From Massilia agri (lineage in GTDB: Bacteria > Pseudomonadota > Gammaproteobacteria > Burkholderiales > Burkholderiaceae_D), in the NCBI RefSeq assembly GCF_024753255.1, contig NZ_JANUHA010000004.1, positions 62,001 through 126,000 on the forward strand: a DNA stretch of 64,000 nt, in the 5' to 3' direction. The translations under genes were made by a program, and so were the position numbers. How positions within the stretch are numbered: position 1 is the first letter of the stretch; each line of letters opens with the position of its first letter. Under the pieces are notes generated by a model. The model was given only the letters and a program-made list of their open reading frames with translations, was not told the origin of the DNA and made no database searches. This document shows, in pieces, positions 34,981 through 46,065 of this stretch.

Positions 34981-35012
34981 GATGCCGCTTTTATCGATAA
35001 AGCGACAGCACC

Positions 35013-35435
35013 GTGAACCCGAAATACACTCCAGAATCCTTCAACGAGTTCGGCAAGCCCTACCTGCCCGGCCATCTCGGCATCCAGATCACCGAAGTCG
35101 CCGAAGGGCGCGTATGCGCCGAACTCCCGGTGCAGCCGCACCTGCTGGCGCCGAACGGCTACCTGCACGCCGGCAGCGTCGTCACGCTGGCCGACACCGC
35201 GGCCGGCTACGCCTGCATCGCCCACCTGCCGGAAGGCGCGAACAGCTTCACCACCATCGAACTGAAATCGAACCACCTCGGCACCGCGCGCCAGGGAACG
35301 ATCGCCGTCGTGGCGACCGCCGTGCACCTGGGCCGCACCACCCACGTCTGGGATGCCGTCGTGACGGACAAGGGCAGCGGCAAGACCATCGCCCTGTTCC
35401 GCTGCACCCAGATGATTCTTTACCCGAAGGCCTAG
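35013..35435 (+). CDS. PaaI-family hotdog thioesterase
   Basis: A 140-residue single hotdog-fold protein of the PaaI/YbgC-like thioesterase group. Key parts are HLLAPNGYLHAGSVVTLADTAAGYACI, with the active-site region N-G-x-x-H-A-G, and TTIELKSNHLGTARQGT. Members hydrolyse acyl-CoA thioesters in aromatic or fatty acid metabolism; the substrate is not evident. The start is GTG. It converges with the TlpA-like gene. Confidence 0.9.
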   Translation: MNPKYTPESFNEFGKPYLPGHLGIQITEVAEGRVCAELPVQPHLLAPNGYLHAGSVVTLADTAAGYACIAHLPEGANSFTTIELKSNHLGTARQGTIAVVATAVHLGRTTHVWDAVVTDKGSGKTIALFRCTQMILYPKA

Positions 35436-35444
35436 CAGTCAGCT

Positions 35445-35957
35445 TTACGAAGCGAGCTCTTTCTCGATCAGCTTGTGCAGGGCCGGGAAATCCGGCTCGC
35501 CCACATAGCGCTTGATGATCTTGCCGTTCTTGTCGATCAGGAAGGTGGTCGGGGTCAGGGTGACGTCGCCGAACTGCCTGGCGATGTCGCCGGCCGAGTC
35601 GATCGCCACCGTGAAGGGCAGCTTCCTGGTCTCGGTGAAGTTGAGCACGTAGTTGGGCGGGTCGTACTGCATCGCCACCGCCACGAACTCCATGCCTTGC
35701 GCCTTGTACTTCTCGTAAGTCTCGACCATGTGCGGCATCTCCTTCACGCAGGTGGTGCAGGAAGTCGCCCAGAAGTTGACCATCACGACCTTGCCGCGCA
35801 GGGAGTCGGTGCTGATCTTGTCGCCTTTGATGCTGATGAAGGTGACGTCGGGCGCCGGCGTGGTGCTGTAGAAAGAGGCATAGCCGACGCCGGCCAGCGC
35901 CAGCACCACCGCGGCGGCCGCGGCAGGCTTGATCCAGGAGCGTGAAGAAGTAGTCAT
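35445..35957 (-). CDS. TlpA-like membrane-anchored thioredoxin-fold protein
   Basis: A 170-residue protein with an N-terminal membrane anchor (residues 10-30) and a TlpA/ResA-type thioredoxin domain facing the periplasm. The redox motif is CTTC (Cys67 and Cys70) in NFWATSCTTCVKEMPH, with threonines between the cysteines rather than the usual Gly/Pro-containing pair. The conserved cis-proline lies in TLTPTTFLID. Likely role: thiol-disulfide exchange on periplasmic proteins, perhaps in cytochrome c maturation. It lies beyond the terminator of the dolP operon, so it has its own promoter. Confidence 0.9.
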   Translation of the reverse strand: MTTSSRSWIKPAAAAAVVLALAGVGYASFYSTTPAPDVTFISIKGDKISTDSLRGKVVMVNFWATSCTTCVKEMPHMVETYEKYKAQGMEFVAVAMQYDPPNYVLNFTETRKLPFTVAIDSAGDIARQFGDVTLTPTTFLIDKNGKIIKRYVGEPDFPALHKLIEKELAS

Positions 35958-35975
35958 GGCGGGAATGGATGGAAA

Positions 35976-36001
35976 AACGGCAGGACCGCAGTCCTGCCGT
36001 T
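35976..36001 (-). terminator. Intrinsic terminator after dolP
   Basis: AACGGCAGGAC and GTCCTGCCGTT form a perfect eleven-base stem around a four-base loop. On the minus strand the stem runs into five Ts. It ends the lpoA-yraN-diaA-dolP transcript. Confidence 0.9.
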
Positions 36002-36005
36002 GGGA

Positions 36006-36638
36006 TTAGCTCTGGCTTGGTGCGGGCTGGTTGGCGCGCGGGTCCTCGTCCTGGATGTACTCGAAGATCTTGACGACACGGTTCACGCCCGGCACGCCTT
36101 TCGCCACGTCGGCGGCGATATTGCCTTCACGCGGGGTGACGAGGCCCATCAGGTAGACCACGCCGCGCTCGGTGGTGACCTTGAAGGCGGTCGCCGAGAC
36201 GGTTTTCTTGTCGACCAGGCTGGCCTTGACCTTGGTGGTGATCAGGGCGTCGTTCGAACGCGAGGTATAGCTCGACGGGCCGGCGATTTCCAGTTCGTTG
36301 ATGACGGAAACCACATTCTCGATCGCGCGCACTTCGCGCTCGGCCGCGGCCTTCATCGCCTCGTCGCGCACTTCGCCGGTGAGCAGCACCTTGCGGTTGT
36401 AGCTGGTGACGTTGACGTGACCGTTCTCGCCGGTGAGCTGCTGCATCTTGATCTCGGCCTTGACGTTGATCGCCTTGTCCTCGGTCTGCATGCCGATGGT
36501 GCGGCGGTCATTGGTCGCCAGGGCGGTCGCGGCGGCGCCGCCGACGGCCAGGGCGACGCAGCCCGACAGCGAGCTGGCCAGGACGGTGCCCAGTACGATT
36601 TTCGAGAGCAGGCCGGCCAGCGGTCGCGTTTTCGTCAT
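36006..36638 (-). CDS. dolP: BON-domain lipoprotein DolP (YraP)
   Basis: A 210-residue lipoprotein with lipobox LSGC (Cys27) and two BON domains (about residues 50-115 and 125-195; [60 protein letters not shown] read in parts). DolP supports outer membrane integrity at the division site. The start has AGGAGAAGAGGA just upstream and overlaps the diaA stop by four bases, so translation is coupled. Gene order lpoA-yraN-diaA-dolP is the same as in Escherichia coli. Confidence 0.92.
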   Translation of the reverse strand: MTKTRPLAGLLSKIVLGTVLASSLSGCVALAVGGAAATALATNDRRTIGMQTEDKAINVKAEIKMQQLTGENGHVNVTSYNRKVLLTGEVRDEAMKAAAEREVRAIENVVSVINELEIAGPSSYTSRSNDALITTKVKASLVDKKTVSATAFKVTTERGVVYLMGLVTPREGNIAADVAKGVPGVNRVVKIFEYIQDEDPRANQPAPSQS

Positions 36639-37228
36639 TCCTCTTCTCCTCCGAACAGCGCGACGTCGATGCCGTCGCAGATGGCGTGAATCGCGCACAG
36701 GTGGACTTCCTGGATGCGCGCGGTGCGGTTGTGCTGCACGTTGATGTGCACGTCGGCGTCGGTCAGCAGCTTGGCCAACGCGCCGCCGTCCTTGCCGGTA
36801 AAGGCCACGATGCGCATCTCGCGTTCCAGCGCGGCTTCGACCGCGGCCAGCACATTGCCCGAGTTGCCCGAGGTCGAGATCGCCAGCAGGATGTCGCCGG
36901 CCTGGCCGAAAGCCTGCACCTGCTTCGAGAAGATGTCCTTGAAGCTGTAGTCATTGCCGACGGCCGTCAGGATCGAGGTGTCGGTGGTCAGGGCGATCGC
37001 CGGGAGCGGGAAACGCTCGCGTTCGAAACGTCCCACGAGCTCGGCAGCGAAGTGCTGGCAGTCGGCGGCGGAACCGCCATTGCCGCAAGCCAGGATCTTG
37101 TTGCCGTTGGACAGGGCGCCAAACATCAGTTCGATCGCCTGCGAAATGGGTAGTGCCAGGGCAGGCGCCGATTTCATCTTGAGATCGGCGCTCTCCTGGA
37201 AGTGAGCGAGGATGCGTTGAGTATTCAT
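36635..37228 (-). CDS. diaA: SIS-domain protein DiaA (GmhA-like)
   Basis: A 197-residue SIS-domain protein with [34 protein letters not shown] and [20 protein letters not shown]. The sequence is close to both phosphoheptose isomerase GmhA and DiaA, the DnaA-binding initiation factor. Its place between yraN and dolP favours DiaA. DiaA promotes loading of DnaA at the origin; a GmhA activity cannot be excluded. A start two codons upstream (MAMNT) is possible. It is coupled to dolP by overlap. Confidence 0.9.
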   Translation of the reverse strand: MNTQRILAHFQESADLKMKSAPALALPISQAIELMFGALSNGNKILACGNGGSAADCQHFAAELVGRFERERFPLPAIALTTDTSILTAVGNDYSFKDIFSKQVQAFGQAGDILLAISTSGNSGNVLAAVEAALEREMRIVAFTGKDGGALAKLLTDADVHINVQHNRTARIQEVHLCAIHAICDGIDVALFGGEEE

Positions 37229-37299
37229 AGCCAAGGATTATAGTGCAGTGGCAACGGAGGGCGGGCAACCGCGGTAAAAATTGCTTACATTTCATTGAC

Positions 37300-37655
37300 T
37301 CAGTTGATCACATCTTGCAGCCATTCCACCTGCTCGCCATCGAAAGCCACGACATCGAAGCGGCAGGGCGGGGTGACGGCAAAACGCAACAGGTAGAACT
37401 GGGCCGCGCGCACGAGGCGGCGGATCTTGGCGGGGTGATGCTGGCGGCCGCGCCACCGTGTGTGCGATCCGCGCGCTGGCGTACCTCGACAAACACCAGG
37501 GTGTCACCATCGCGCATGATCAGGTCGATCTCGCCGCCCTTGCAGCGGAAATTCTCTTCGACCATCGTCAGGCCGCGGCGTTTCAGGTAGAGCAGGGCGG
37601 CCTGCTCCCATTGACGGCCCTGGGCCTGCCGCTCAGACAGGCGCAGCGGCCACAT
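37300..37655 (-). pseudogene. yraN: YraN (UPF0102) with an apparent single-base deletion
   Basis: A UPF0102/YraN nuclease-fold protein, normally about 120 residues. From the ATG the family sequence is clear ([49 protein letters not shown]), but after ITP the frame departs from the family. Beyond about 37432 a different frame resumes it: [39 protein letters not shown] and a stop at 37300. One added base in the sequence encoding ITP-A-KI restores the whole protein, so a base seems to be missing. Either the gene is inactivated or the read has an error. As it stands the first frame runs to 37308 with a non-family tail. It begins one base after lpoA. Confidence 0.85.
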
Positions 37656-37656
37656 A

Positions 37657-38919
37657 TCACTGCCCGAACGCCACCGACTCGAACACACCGCCGTCGCGGT
37701 AGACGGTGCCGGTCTCGACGCGGCGGAAGGCGGCGGAACCGCTTCCCATGTCCACCGACAGGCGCCCGGTCACGCCATCGATCTCGAAGCGGCTGCCCGG
37801 GCGCAGCGCCAGTTCGCGCGCGATGCGGTAGGCGTCGATGCCGAGGGCGTACAGGCGCTGCATGTCGAAACCGCCCGTGCCGGCATCCCAGCGCGGATAG
37901 CTCGCCACCAGCGGGTGCTCGGGCTGCACGGTCCAGGGCAGGTCGAGGATGCGCACGCCGGCCAGCTCCGGGCTCGCCATGGCCGGATCGCGGCCCGGGT
38001 TGATCGAGGCGGTGCCATAGGTCGGCAGCGAGGTGCCGATGGCGCTGCGCACCTGGCGCAAGCCGACGGCGTCCAGGGCCGCGAATACCAGCTGCGGCGG
38101 GTCCTGCTGCAGGCGGGCGCGCAGCTCGGCCAGGGCATTGCCGTCGACATAGCCGTCGCTGCTCGGCAGCTCGACCACGTAGTTGCTCAGGCCCAGCTGC
38201 GACCAGCGCGCCGTGAAGGCGCCGGTCAGGCGCTGCTGCCAGGCGGCGGAGCCGGTGAGCACGAGGGCGCGGCCCCCGGGCTGTTCCGCGGCGGCCCAGT
38301 CGGCGACCTGGCGCGCTTCGTCCTCGAGCGCGAGGCCGACCACCAGCATCTGGCGCGGCAGCGGGCCATTGGTCTGCGGGTGATTCAGGGCGATGGTCGG
38401 TTTGCTGACGGCGCCGCTGCTTGCCAGGGCGGCCACGGCAGGGCGGGCCAGCGGGCCGACCACGATGTCGTTCGATTCCGCTGCCCGCGCGTAGGCGTCG
38501 AGCGTCGCCTGGGCCGAATCGCCGGTCGGTATCACGTTGACGGTCACGCCGCTGCGTTCGCGTTCATGGCCGGCCAGGAAGCCGGCGCGGACCGCTTCGG
38601 CGGGCTGGGCCAGGGCGCCGGACTCGAGCGGCAGCAGCAGGGCGATGCGGGTGCCCTGGCCACTGCCGTTCGTTGCGGCGCGCGTGCTGCCGTCGAGCGG
38701 TGGAGGCAGGTCGACCGGATTGGTGACGGCGCGCTCGACGGGCGCCGGCGGCGTGTAGCCCGGTTCGGCAGGAGGCGGGCTTGCACTCGGCGCGGCGGGC
38801 GCGCACAATCCGCCCGGTACGCCGCAACCCGTGTCGGGCGGCAATGGCGTGCTGGTGCAGCCGGCCAACAAAGCAAACACGGACGTTGCAAGCAGCGCCT
38901 TGAGATTTTTCTTCAGCAT
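37657..38919 (-). CDS. lpoA: LpoA-like lipoprotein, penicillin-binding protein activator
   Basis: A 420-residue outer membrane lipoprotein with lipobox LLAGC (Cys21). A Pro-rich linker (residues 25-70) is followed by the periplasmic-binding-protein-like C-terminal domain of LpoA ([50 protein letters not shown]). The E. coli N-terminal TPR part is absent, as in other betaproteobacterial forms. LpoA activates the peptidoglycan synthase PBP1a. It starts the operon and is divergent from rsmI, with only 11 bases between start codons. Confidence 0.88.
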   Translation of the reverse strand: MLKKNLKALLATSVFALLAGCTSTPLPPDTGCGVPGGLCAPAAPSASPPPAEPGYTPPAPVERAVTNPVDLPPPLDGSTRAATNGSGQGTRIALLLPLESGALAQPAEAVRAGFLAGHERERSGVTVNVIPTGDSAQATLDAYARAAESNDIVVGPLARPAVAALASSGAVSKPTIALNHPQTNGPLPRQMLVVGLALEDEARQVADWAAAEQPGGRALVLTGSAAWQQRLTGAFTARWSQLGLSNYVVELPSSDGYVDGNALAELRARLQQDPPQLVFAALDAVGLRQVRSAIGTSLPTYGTASINPGRDPAMASPELAGVRILDLPWTVQPEHPLVASYPRWDAGTGGFDMQRLYALGIDAYRIARELALRPGSRFEIDGVTGRLSVDMGSGSAAFRRVETGTVYRDGGVFESVAFGQ

Positions 38920-38930
38920 CGGAATCCCTT

Positions 38931-39836
38931 ATGACAGAACAGCAGACCATCGACATCGCCCGGCTTCCCGTCATGGGCGAGGCGGCCCAGCAGTCCTATC
39001 CTACCGCAACGCTGTATGTCGTGGCTACACCGATCGGCAACGTCACCGACATTACCTTGCGTGCCCTGCACCTGCTGGCGCTCGCCGATGTCGTGGCCTG
39101 CGAGGACACCCGCAAGACCGGCGCCCTGCTGCAGCGCTTCGGATTATCGAAGCAGACCATCGCCGCCCACATGCACAACGAGCGCGAGGTTGCCGACAAG
39201 ATCGTCGAGCGCCTGCGCGGCGGCCAGCGCGTGGCCCTGGTGTCGGACGCGGGCACGCCGGCCGTGTCCGACCCGGGGGCGCGCATCGTCGATGCGGTGC
39301 GCGCGGCGGGCCTGAACGTGGTGCCGCTGCCGGGACCGTCGGCGGCCATCGCGGCCCTGTCGGCCAGCGGCCTGGTGAACGACCGCTTCCACTTCGTGGG
39401 CTTCCTGCCGGCCAAGGCGAAGCAGCGCGAAGCGGCCCTGCAGGAGCTGGTGCGCGAGACCTCGACCCTCGTCCTCTACGAAGCACCGCACCGCATCGTC
39501 GAATGCGTGGAAGGATTGCTGGCCGTGTTCGAGCCGACGCGCCAGGTGGTGTTCGCGCGCGAGTTGAGCAAGCTGTTCGAGGAAGTGCACCGCTGCCCGC
39601 TGAGCGAAGCATTGGGCTGGGTGAAGGCCGACCAGCACCGCGAGCGCGGCGAATTCGTCGTGCTGGTGGAAGGGGCGGTCCTGGCGACCGATGCGCAGGA
39701 CGCCCAAGCCGAGCGCATCCTGCAGATCCTGCTCACCGAATGCTCGGTGAAGCAGGCCGCCAACCTCGCGGCCCAGATCACGGGGCGCAAGAAGAACGCG
39801 CTGTACGAGCGCGCGTTGCAGATCAAGGGTGAGTGA
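38931..39836 (+). CDS. rsmI: 16S rRNA 2'-O-ribose C1402 methyltransferase RsmI
   Basis: A 301-residue SAM-dependent methyltransferase of the tetrapyrrole-methylase fold. It modifies C1402 of 16S rRNA. Signature segments are LYVVATPIGNVTDITLRAL, VACEDTRKTGALLQRF, ALVSDAGTPAVSDPG and VPLPGPSAAIAALSASGL. A start at 38973 (MGEAAQQ) is a possible alternative and closer to the family N-terminus. It is divergent from lpoA, and its stop abuts that of the next, convergent small gene (TGATCA). Confidence 0.95.
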   Translation: MTEQQTIDIARLPVMGEAAQQSYPTATLYVVATPIGNVTDITLRALHLLALADVVACEDTRKTGALLQRFGLSKQTIAAHMHNEREVADKIVERLRGGQRVALVSDAGTPAVSDPGARIVDAVRAAGLNVVPLPGPSAAIAALSASGLVNDRFHFVGFLPAKAKQREAALQELVRETSTLVLYEAPHRIVECVEGLLAVFEPTRQVVFARELSKLFEEVHRCPLSEALGWVKADQHRERGEFVVLVEGAVLATDAQDAQAERILQILLTECSVKQAANLAAQITGRKKNALYERALQIKGE

Positions 39837-40034
39837 TCAGGCCAGGGCTTCCTTGGCCGCTTCTTCCGGCGTCAAGCCATCGTAGAACTGGTCGGTGAAC
39901 CATTCGACCTGTTCTTCGATGTGGTCCTGGGCTTGCTTGACGGTGGCGCCGCCGGCGACGAGGAATTTCTCCACCTCGATGCACCAGTGGATGAATGCCA
40001 GCGTTTCTTCGTCGAGTTCTTCTTTCTTGGCCAT
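39837..40034 (-). CDS. Small conserved hypothetical protein
   Basis: A 65-residue acidic soluble protein with no named family recognised (segments EETLAFIHWCIEVEKFLVAG and HIEEQVEWFTDQFYDGLTPEEA). Predicted to be two or three helices. The ATG follows GGAAAG. The stop abuts the rsmI stop with no gap. Codon use and lack of stops fit a genuine gene. Function unknown. Confidence 0.65.
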   Translation of the reverse strand: MAKKEELDEETLAFIHWCIEVEKFLVAGGATVKQAQDHIEEQVEWFTDQFYDGLTPEEAAKEALA

Positions 40035-40079
40035 GTGCTTTCCTTGCGCTTTCCAGGTGAGGGGGTGAATTGTAGTGGC

Positions 40080-40781
40080 TCAGGCGGCGGCCAGGCCGCG
40101 CAGCGCCGGGATGACCTCGTGCAAGGTTCCTACTTCCACGGTCGGCCGGGCCTGCGTGTCGTTCTGCAGGGCGCCCGGGTTGAACCAGCAGCTCTCGATG
40201 CCGAAGCGGTTCGCGCCGAGGATGTCGGCGTCCAGGCGGTCGCCGACGATGACCGTCTCCGCATGCGAGAAGGCGCGCGCCATTTTTACCGTGTAGTCGA
40301 AGAAGCGGCTGTCGGGCTTGGCGTGGCCGCAGGCATCCGAGGTGGCGACGAAGGACAGGTGCAGATGCAGTTTCGACGCGGCGATGCGGCGCTGCTGGAT
40401 GTGCTCGACGCCGTTCGTGATGATGCCCACTTCGCCGATGCCGGCCAGGGTTTCGCACAGCTGCTGCGCGCCGTCGACCAGCACCACATTGTGCGACAGC
40501 GATTCGAGGTAGAGGTGGCTGGCGGCTTCCGGATCCAGGTCGAGGCCGTTCGCGGCGAAGGTCTGGCGAAAGCGCTCCACTTTCAGGAAATCCTTCGAGA
40601 CGGTGCCGAGTTCGAAGGCTTTCCAGAGCGCCAGGTTGATGGCCTGGTAGCTGGCGAACAGGCCTGCGGGCAGCTCGCGCAGGCCGAGCTCGCGCATTGT
40701 GTGATCGAAGGACAGTTGTTCGGAAGCTTTGAAGTCGAGCAGGGTGTCGTCAAGGTCGAACAGGAAGAGTCGGTGTTTCAT
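40080..40781 (-). CDS. yjjG: YjjG-type HAD pyrimidine nucleotidase
   Basis: A 233-residue HAD-superfamily hydrolase. Motif I is FDLDDTLLDF (nucleophile Asp9), motif II IITNG, motif III around HAKPDSRFF and motif IV VIVGDRLDADILGA. It fits the YjjG group, which dephosphorylates non-canonical pyrimidine nucleotides such as 5-substituted dUMP. It is upstream of the small gene at 39.8-40.0 kb on the same strand and may share its transcript. Confidence 0.88.
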   Translation of the reverse strand: MKHRLFLFDLDDTLLDFKASEQLSFDHTMRELGLRELPAGLFASYQAINLALWKAFELGTVSKDFLKVERFRQTFAANGLDLDPEAASHLYLESLSHNVVLVDGAQQLCETLAGIGEVGIITNGVEHIQQRRIAASKLHLHLSFVATSDACGHAKPDSRFFDYTVKMARAFSHAETVIVGDRLDADILGANRFGIESCWFNPGALQNDTQARPTVEVGTLHEVIPALRGLAAA

Positions 40782-40805
40782 CGCCTTAGTGTAGCACCCG
40801 GCTCC

Positions 40806-41387
40806 CTACCATTTGCAGCCGTGGTCTTTCTTGTCCATCATCAGAAACAGCGGCGCCAGCAGGCCACCGGGTAGGCCGTCCTTGCAGTTGGCGCGCTTGG
40901 TCCTGCTGATGGCGCGTGCGGCTTTGGTTTCGGTCTCCAAAGGAGGATCGGGGAACTGGGCGTGGGCCGTGCCTTCGATGCCGAGCTTGGTGCGTCCGGC
41001 CAGCTCCCGCGCCGTCTGCCTTGCCGCCCCCATGTCGAACCGGGGCGCGCTGTCCTGCCCTGGCGCCGGTTCGCCGGATTGCTCGACGGAGAATGCATCC
41101 GGGGCCGCCGGCTGTTCTGTTGAAGCGGGCACGGCAATGACGGGTTTGGCAGTGGAGCGGCGCGCGCTGCGTGGCGCTGCCGGTGCCAAGCGCGCTTGCG
41201 GCGCTTGCTCCGCCTGCCTGGGTGGCGGTGGAGGCGGCGGCAGGATGCGCACGGCGATGGAAGAGGGCGGCTCCGCTTCGAATGCCGGCAGTGAGGGGCC
41301 GGTATTGCGATAAGCAAGCATGAACATCAGGTGCACGGCCATCGACACGCCCACGCCGATCAGGACGCGCTTGTTCCCCTGCATCAT
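40806..41387 (-). CDS. Membrane-anchored Pro-rich protein (TonB-like layout)
   Basis: A 193-residue protein with one N-terminal membrane helix (VLIGVGVSMAVHLMFMLAY), a run of seven prolines (ILPPPPPPPRQ) and a long Ala/Pro-rich periplasmic stretch, then a short C-terminal domain with two cysteines (RANCKDGLPGGLLAP, DHGCKW). This recalls TonB-like layouts, but the TonB C-terminal domain is not seen. Start is uncertain: the paired ATG at 41387/41384 is preferred; a TTG at 41465 would add 26 residues. Function is unknown. Confidence 0.6.
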   Translation of the reverse strand: MMQGNKRVLIGVGVSMAVHLMFMLAYRNTGPSLPAFEAEPPSSIAVRILPPPPPPPRQAEQAPQARLAPAAPRSARRSTAKPVIAVPASTEQPAAPDAFSVEQSGEPAPGQDSAPRFDMGAARQTARELAGRTKLGIEGTAHAQFPDPPLETETKAARAISRTKRANCKDGLPGGLLAPLFLMMDKKDHGCKW

Positions 41388-41496
41388 GCCCGTGTCGCTG
41401 CCGTAATGTGCTGCCAGATTCACAATATTGCCTGCTTGAACTTTGTCGAAGAATACGACAAACAATGCCCTAGTTTCTTTATTTTGCCCTTAAACC

Positions 41497-41525
41497 TTGA
41501 CCCGGTCACCCCAAGGAGATATGAT
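41497..41525 (+). promoter_or_regulatory. Sigma-70 promoter of tRNA-Pro
   Basis: TTGACC and TATGAT are 17 bases apart, and the tRNA begins ten bases past the -10 box. The match and spacing are close to ideal. Confidence 0.85.
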
Positions 41526-41534
41526 CTGCCTTCT

Positions 41535-41611
<77 letters not shown>

Positions 41612-41621
41612 GCATTAAGGA

Positions 41622-41651
41622 AAAAGCCGACAGTGAAAGCTGTCGGCTTTT
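41622..41651. terminator. Bidirectional terminator after tRNA-Pro
   Basis: AAAAGCCGACAG and CTGTCGGCTTTT form a twelve-base stem around six bases, with A and T runs on both sides. It serves the tRNA and the convergent small secreted protein gene. Confidence 0.92.
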
Positions 41652-41670
41652 TTCGTTCTACCGGCCGCGC

Positions 41671-42093
41671 TCAGCGGCGCGTCCAGCGGCAGCCGCCTTC
41701 TTCCCAGGCCTCCAGGTCCTGCTCGAACTGGTAGGCCTTGCCGTCCTTCGCGCGGATGTAGGTGAATCCATAGACGTTCGCGCCCTGGGACACGACCGTG
41801 TAGGTGCCGCCGCCCGGCATCATTTCCTTCCATGTGGTCGTGATTTCCATCGGCCTGTCGGGCGCCGTCTCGACCGCGTCACTCTTGATGAGCTTGAGCG
41901 GAATGTTCGCGCTCCCGTTCTCGTAGCGCACGTACGCCGTCTTCGAACCCTCGGGCGGAAAGCCGAACTCCAGCCTCAGCGGTTTACCGACGCCGGGAGA
42001 CCGGAAGCAGCGGATATCGCCGGCATCGGCCTGCGCCGTGGTGCACAGCAGGCCCGCTGTCAGCAGGATGGCGGCGCGTGTCATGTCCCGCAT
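41671..42093 (-). CDS. Small secreted protein of unknown function
   Basis: A 140-residue protein with a signal peptide (cleavage near TAQA-DAGD) and a small beta-rich domain with two cysteines (IRCFRSPG, GGCRWTRR) that could form a disulfide in the periplasm. No named family recognised. It starts three bases past the stop of liuE and may be read through from the liu/bio run, ending at the strong hairpin next to tRNA-Pro. An internal start (MTRAA) is possible. Confidence 0.65.
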   Translation of the reverse strand: MRDMTRAAILLTAGLLCTTAQADAGDIRCFRSPGVGKPLRLEFGFPPEGSKTAYVRYENGSANIPLKLIKSDAVETAPDRPMEITTTWKEMMPGGGTYTVVSQGANVYGFTYIRAKDGKAYQFEQDLEAWEEGGCRWTRR

Positions 42094-42095
42094 CG

Positions 42096-43016
42096 TCAGC
42101 CCGCCCGCTTGGCCGCGATTGCATTGCCCGCGCGACTTGCGCCCTTGCGGCCCAGCTGCTGCGAGATGAATTGGCCGGCGTCCACCACCTGGTCGAGGTC
42201 GATGCCGGTCTCGATGCCCAGGCCGTTCATCAGGTAGATCACGTCCTCGGTGGCGACGTTGCCGGTCGCGCCCTTCGCGTAAGGGCAGCCGCCCAGGCCC
42301 GAGACGGAGGAGTGGAAGATCGCCACGCCGACTTCCATCGCCGCATAGATGTTGGCCAGGGCCTGGCCGTAGGTATCGTGGAAATGGCCGGACAGGCGCT
42401 CCAGTGGGAACTCCTCTGCGGCGCGCAGCATCACCGCCTGCGTCTTGCGCGCGGTCGAGACGCCGATGGTGTCGGCGATGTCGATCTCATCAACACCGAG
42501 GTCGCGCATGCGGCGCACCACGTCGGCCACGGCGCTCAGTGGCACCTCGCCCTGGTAGGGGCAACCGAAGGCGGTGCTGATCGAGCCGCGCAGGCGCAGA
42601 TTGTTGGCCTTGGCGGCCTTGGCCACCGGCTCGAAGCGCGCGATCGATTCGGCGATCGAGCAGTTGATGTTCTTCTGCGAGAAGGCTTCCGAAGCAGAGC
42701 CGAAGATCACGACTTCATCGGCCTTCGCAAGCAGCGCCGCCTCGAAGCCCTGCATGTTCGGGGTCAGGGCCGAGTAGATCGTGCCCGGCAGGCGTTCGAT
42801 GCCGGCCATGACCTGCGCGCTGGTCGCCATCTGCGGCACCCACTTGGGCGACACGAAGGACGCCGCCTCGACATTGGCAAAACCGGCGCGCGCCAGGCGG
42901 TTGACCAGTTCGATCTTCACCTCGGCGGACAGGGCCTCCTTCTCGTTCTGCAGGCCGTCGCGCGGCCCCACTTCGACAATCTTGACCTTCTTCGGCAGGC
43001 TGGCTGGCTGGTACAT
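42096..43016 (-). CDS. liuE: Hydroxymethylglutaryl-CoA lyase
   Basis: A 306-residue TIM-barrel enzyme that splits HMG-CoA into acetoacetate and acetyl-CoA, the last step of leucine catabolism. Diagnostic parts are IVEVGPRDGLQNEKE, AFGCPYQGEV, LSGHFHDTYGQALAN and the signature SVSGLGGCPYAKGATGN with the catalytic Cys. It follows ghrA after a few bases on the minus strand, in the run that includes liuD and upstream liuB-liuC. Length is standard. Confidence 0.95.
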   Translation of the reverse strand: MYQPASLPKKVKIVEVGPRDGLQNEKEALSAEVKIELVNRLARAGFANVEAASFVSPKWVPQMATSAQVMAGIERLPGTIYSALTPNMQGFEAALLAKADEVVIFGSASEAFSQKNINCSIAESIARFEPVAKAAKANNLRLRGSISTAFGCPYQGEVPLSAVADVVRRMRDLGVDEIDIADTIGVSTARKTQAVMLRAAEEFPLERLSGHFHDTYGQALANIYAAMEVGVAIFHSSVSGLGGCPYAKGATGNVATEDVIYLMNGLGIETGIDLDQVVDAGQFISQQLGRKGASRAGNAIAAKRAG

Positions 43017-43021
43017 GCTGT

Positions 43022-43951
43022 TTAATATCCTAGGTCGCGGTCGACGATGTCGTCGACGGGTTGGCCGCTCTCCAGTTTCGCAATTTTGTCGGCGATCTGG
43101 CGCACGGCGTCGTGGCGCATCGTGAGCGCCGAGATGTGCGGGGTGATGGCGATGCGCGGCTCGTTCCAGAACGGGTGCGGCGCCGGCAGCGGCTCGTGGC
43201 GGAACACGTCGAGGGTGGCGCCGGCGATGTGGCCCGAGCGGATCAGGGTCATCAGGTCGGGTTCGGCCAGGATGGCGCCGCGCGAGACGTTGATCAGGTA
43301 GGCGTTCGGGAGCAGCTTGCCGAGGTTGTGGCGGTCGAGCAGGTTCGCCGTCTCGGGCGTGAGCGGCAGCATGCAGACCAGCACGCGGGTACCGCGGAGA
43401 AAAGCGTCCAGGCCGTCGGCGCCATGGAAGCATTCCACGCCGGGGAGGTCCTTGGGCGTGCGGCTCCAGCCGCGCACGGGGAAGCCGAACAGGCGCATGG
43501 CCTCGACCACCGGCATGCCGAGCCGGCCCAGGCCCATGATCCCGACCGTGAAGTCTTCCTTGGGCGTGAGCGGCAGCGGGTCCCAGACGCCGTGGCGCGC
43601 CTGCTCCTCGTAGTCATCGAAATGGCGGTAATAGCGCAGCACGGCGTGCGCCACGTATTCGGCCATCTGTACGCCCATGCCGGCATCGCCCAGGCGCACG
43701 ATCGGGACCGGGGGCAGGGCGTCGCCGAGCTTGAGCAGGGCATCGACGCCGGCGCCCATCAGGAAGATCGCCCGCACGTGCGCGAGCTGGTCCAGCAGGG
43801 CCGGCGTGGGGCTCCATACGACCGCGTAGTCGCATGGCGGCAGGGCGGCGCCCTCCCTCCACGCGACGGTCTCCACCTGCGGCATGAGGGCGGCGAACTC
43901 GCGCACCCATGGCTCGATCACGCCGTCGCCCCGGAACAGGAGTATGCGCAT
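43022..43951 (-). CDS. ghrA: Glyoxylate/hydroxypyruvate reductase A-type dehydrogenase
   Basis: A 309-residue D-2-hydroxyacid dehydrogenase. The NAD(P)-binding motif appears as GIMGLGRLGMPVVEAM, followed by LPLTPETANLLDRHNLGKLLPNAYLINVSRGAIL and DVFRHEPLPAPHPFWNEPRIAITPHISA. The C-terminal half with PHPFW is characteristic of GhrA, which reduces glyoxylate and hydroxypyruvate. It sits between liuD and liuE; it has no known role in leucine breakdown, so its placement may be incidental or linked to a side product. Confidence 0.9.
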   Translation of the reverse strand: MRILLFRGDGVIEPWVREFAALMPQVETVAWREGAALPPCDYAVVWSPTPALLDQLAHVRAIFLMGAGVDALLKLGDALPPVPIVRLGDAGMGVQMAEYVAHAVLRYYRHFDDYEEQARHGVWDPLPLTPKEDFTVGIMGLGRLGMPVVEAMRLFGFPVRGWSRTPKDLPGVECFHGADGLDAFLRGTRVLVCMLPLTPETANLLDRHNLGKLLPNAYLINVSRGAILAEPDLMTLIRSGHIAGATLDVFRHEPLPAPHPFWNEPRIAITPHISALTMRHDAVRQIADKIAKLESGQPVDDIVDRDLGY

Positions 43952-43978
43952 GTCTCCCCCTACGTTTTTATGGTTTTC

Positions 43979-46000
<2,022 letters not shown>

Positions 46001-46065
46001 GCGTTTGTCTTTCGCTTCTGGTTATGTGTTCAATCGCGGCCGTGTCTCCCCGGCCGCTTCGCTAA

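Noticed and set aside
36635..37228. Calling the SIS protein GmhA (phosphoheptose isomerase)
   Set aside because: Similarity allows it, but gene order lpoA-yraN-diaA-dolP and absence of heptose genes favour DiaA.
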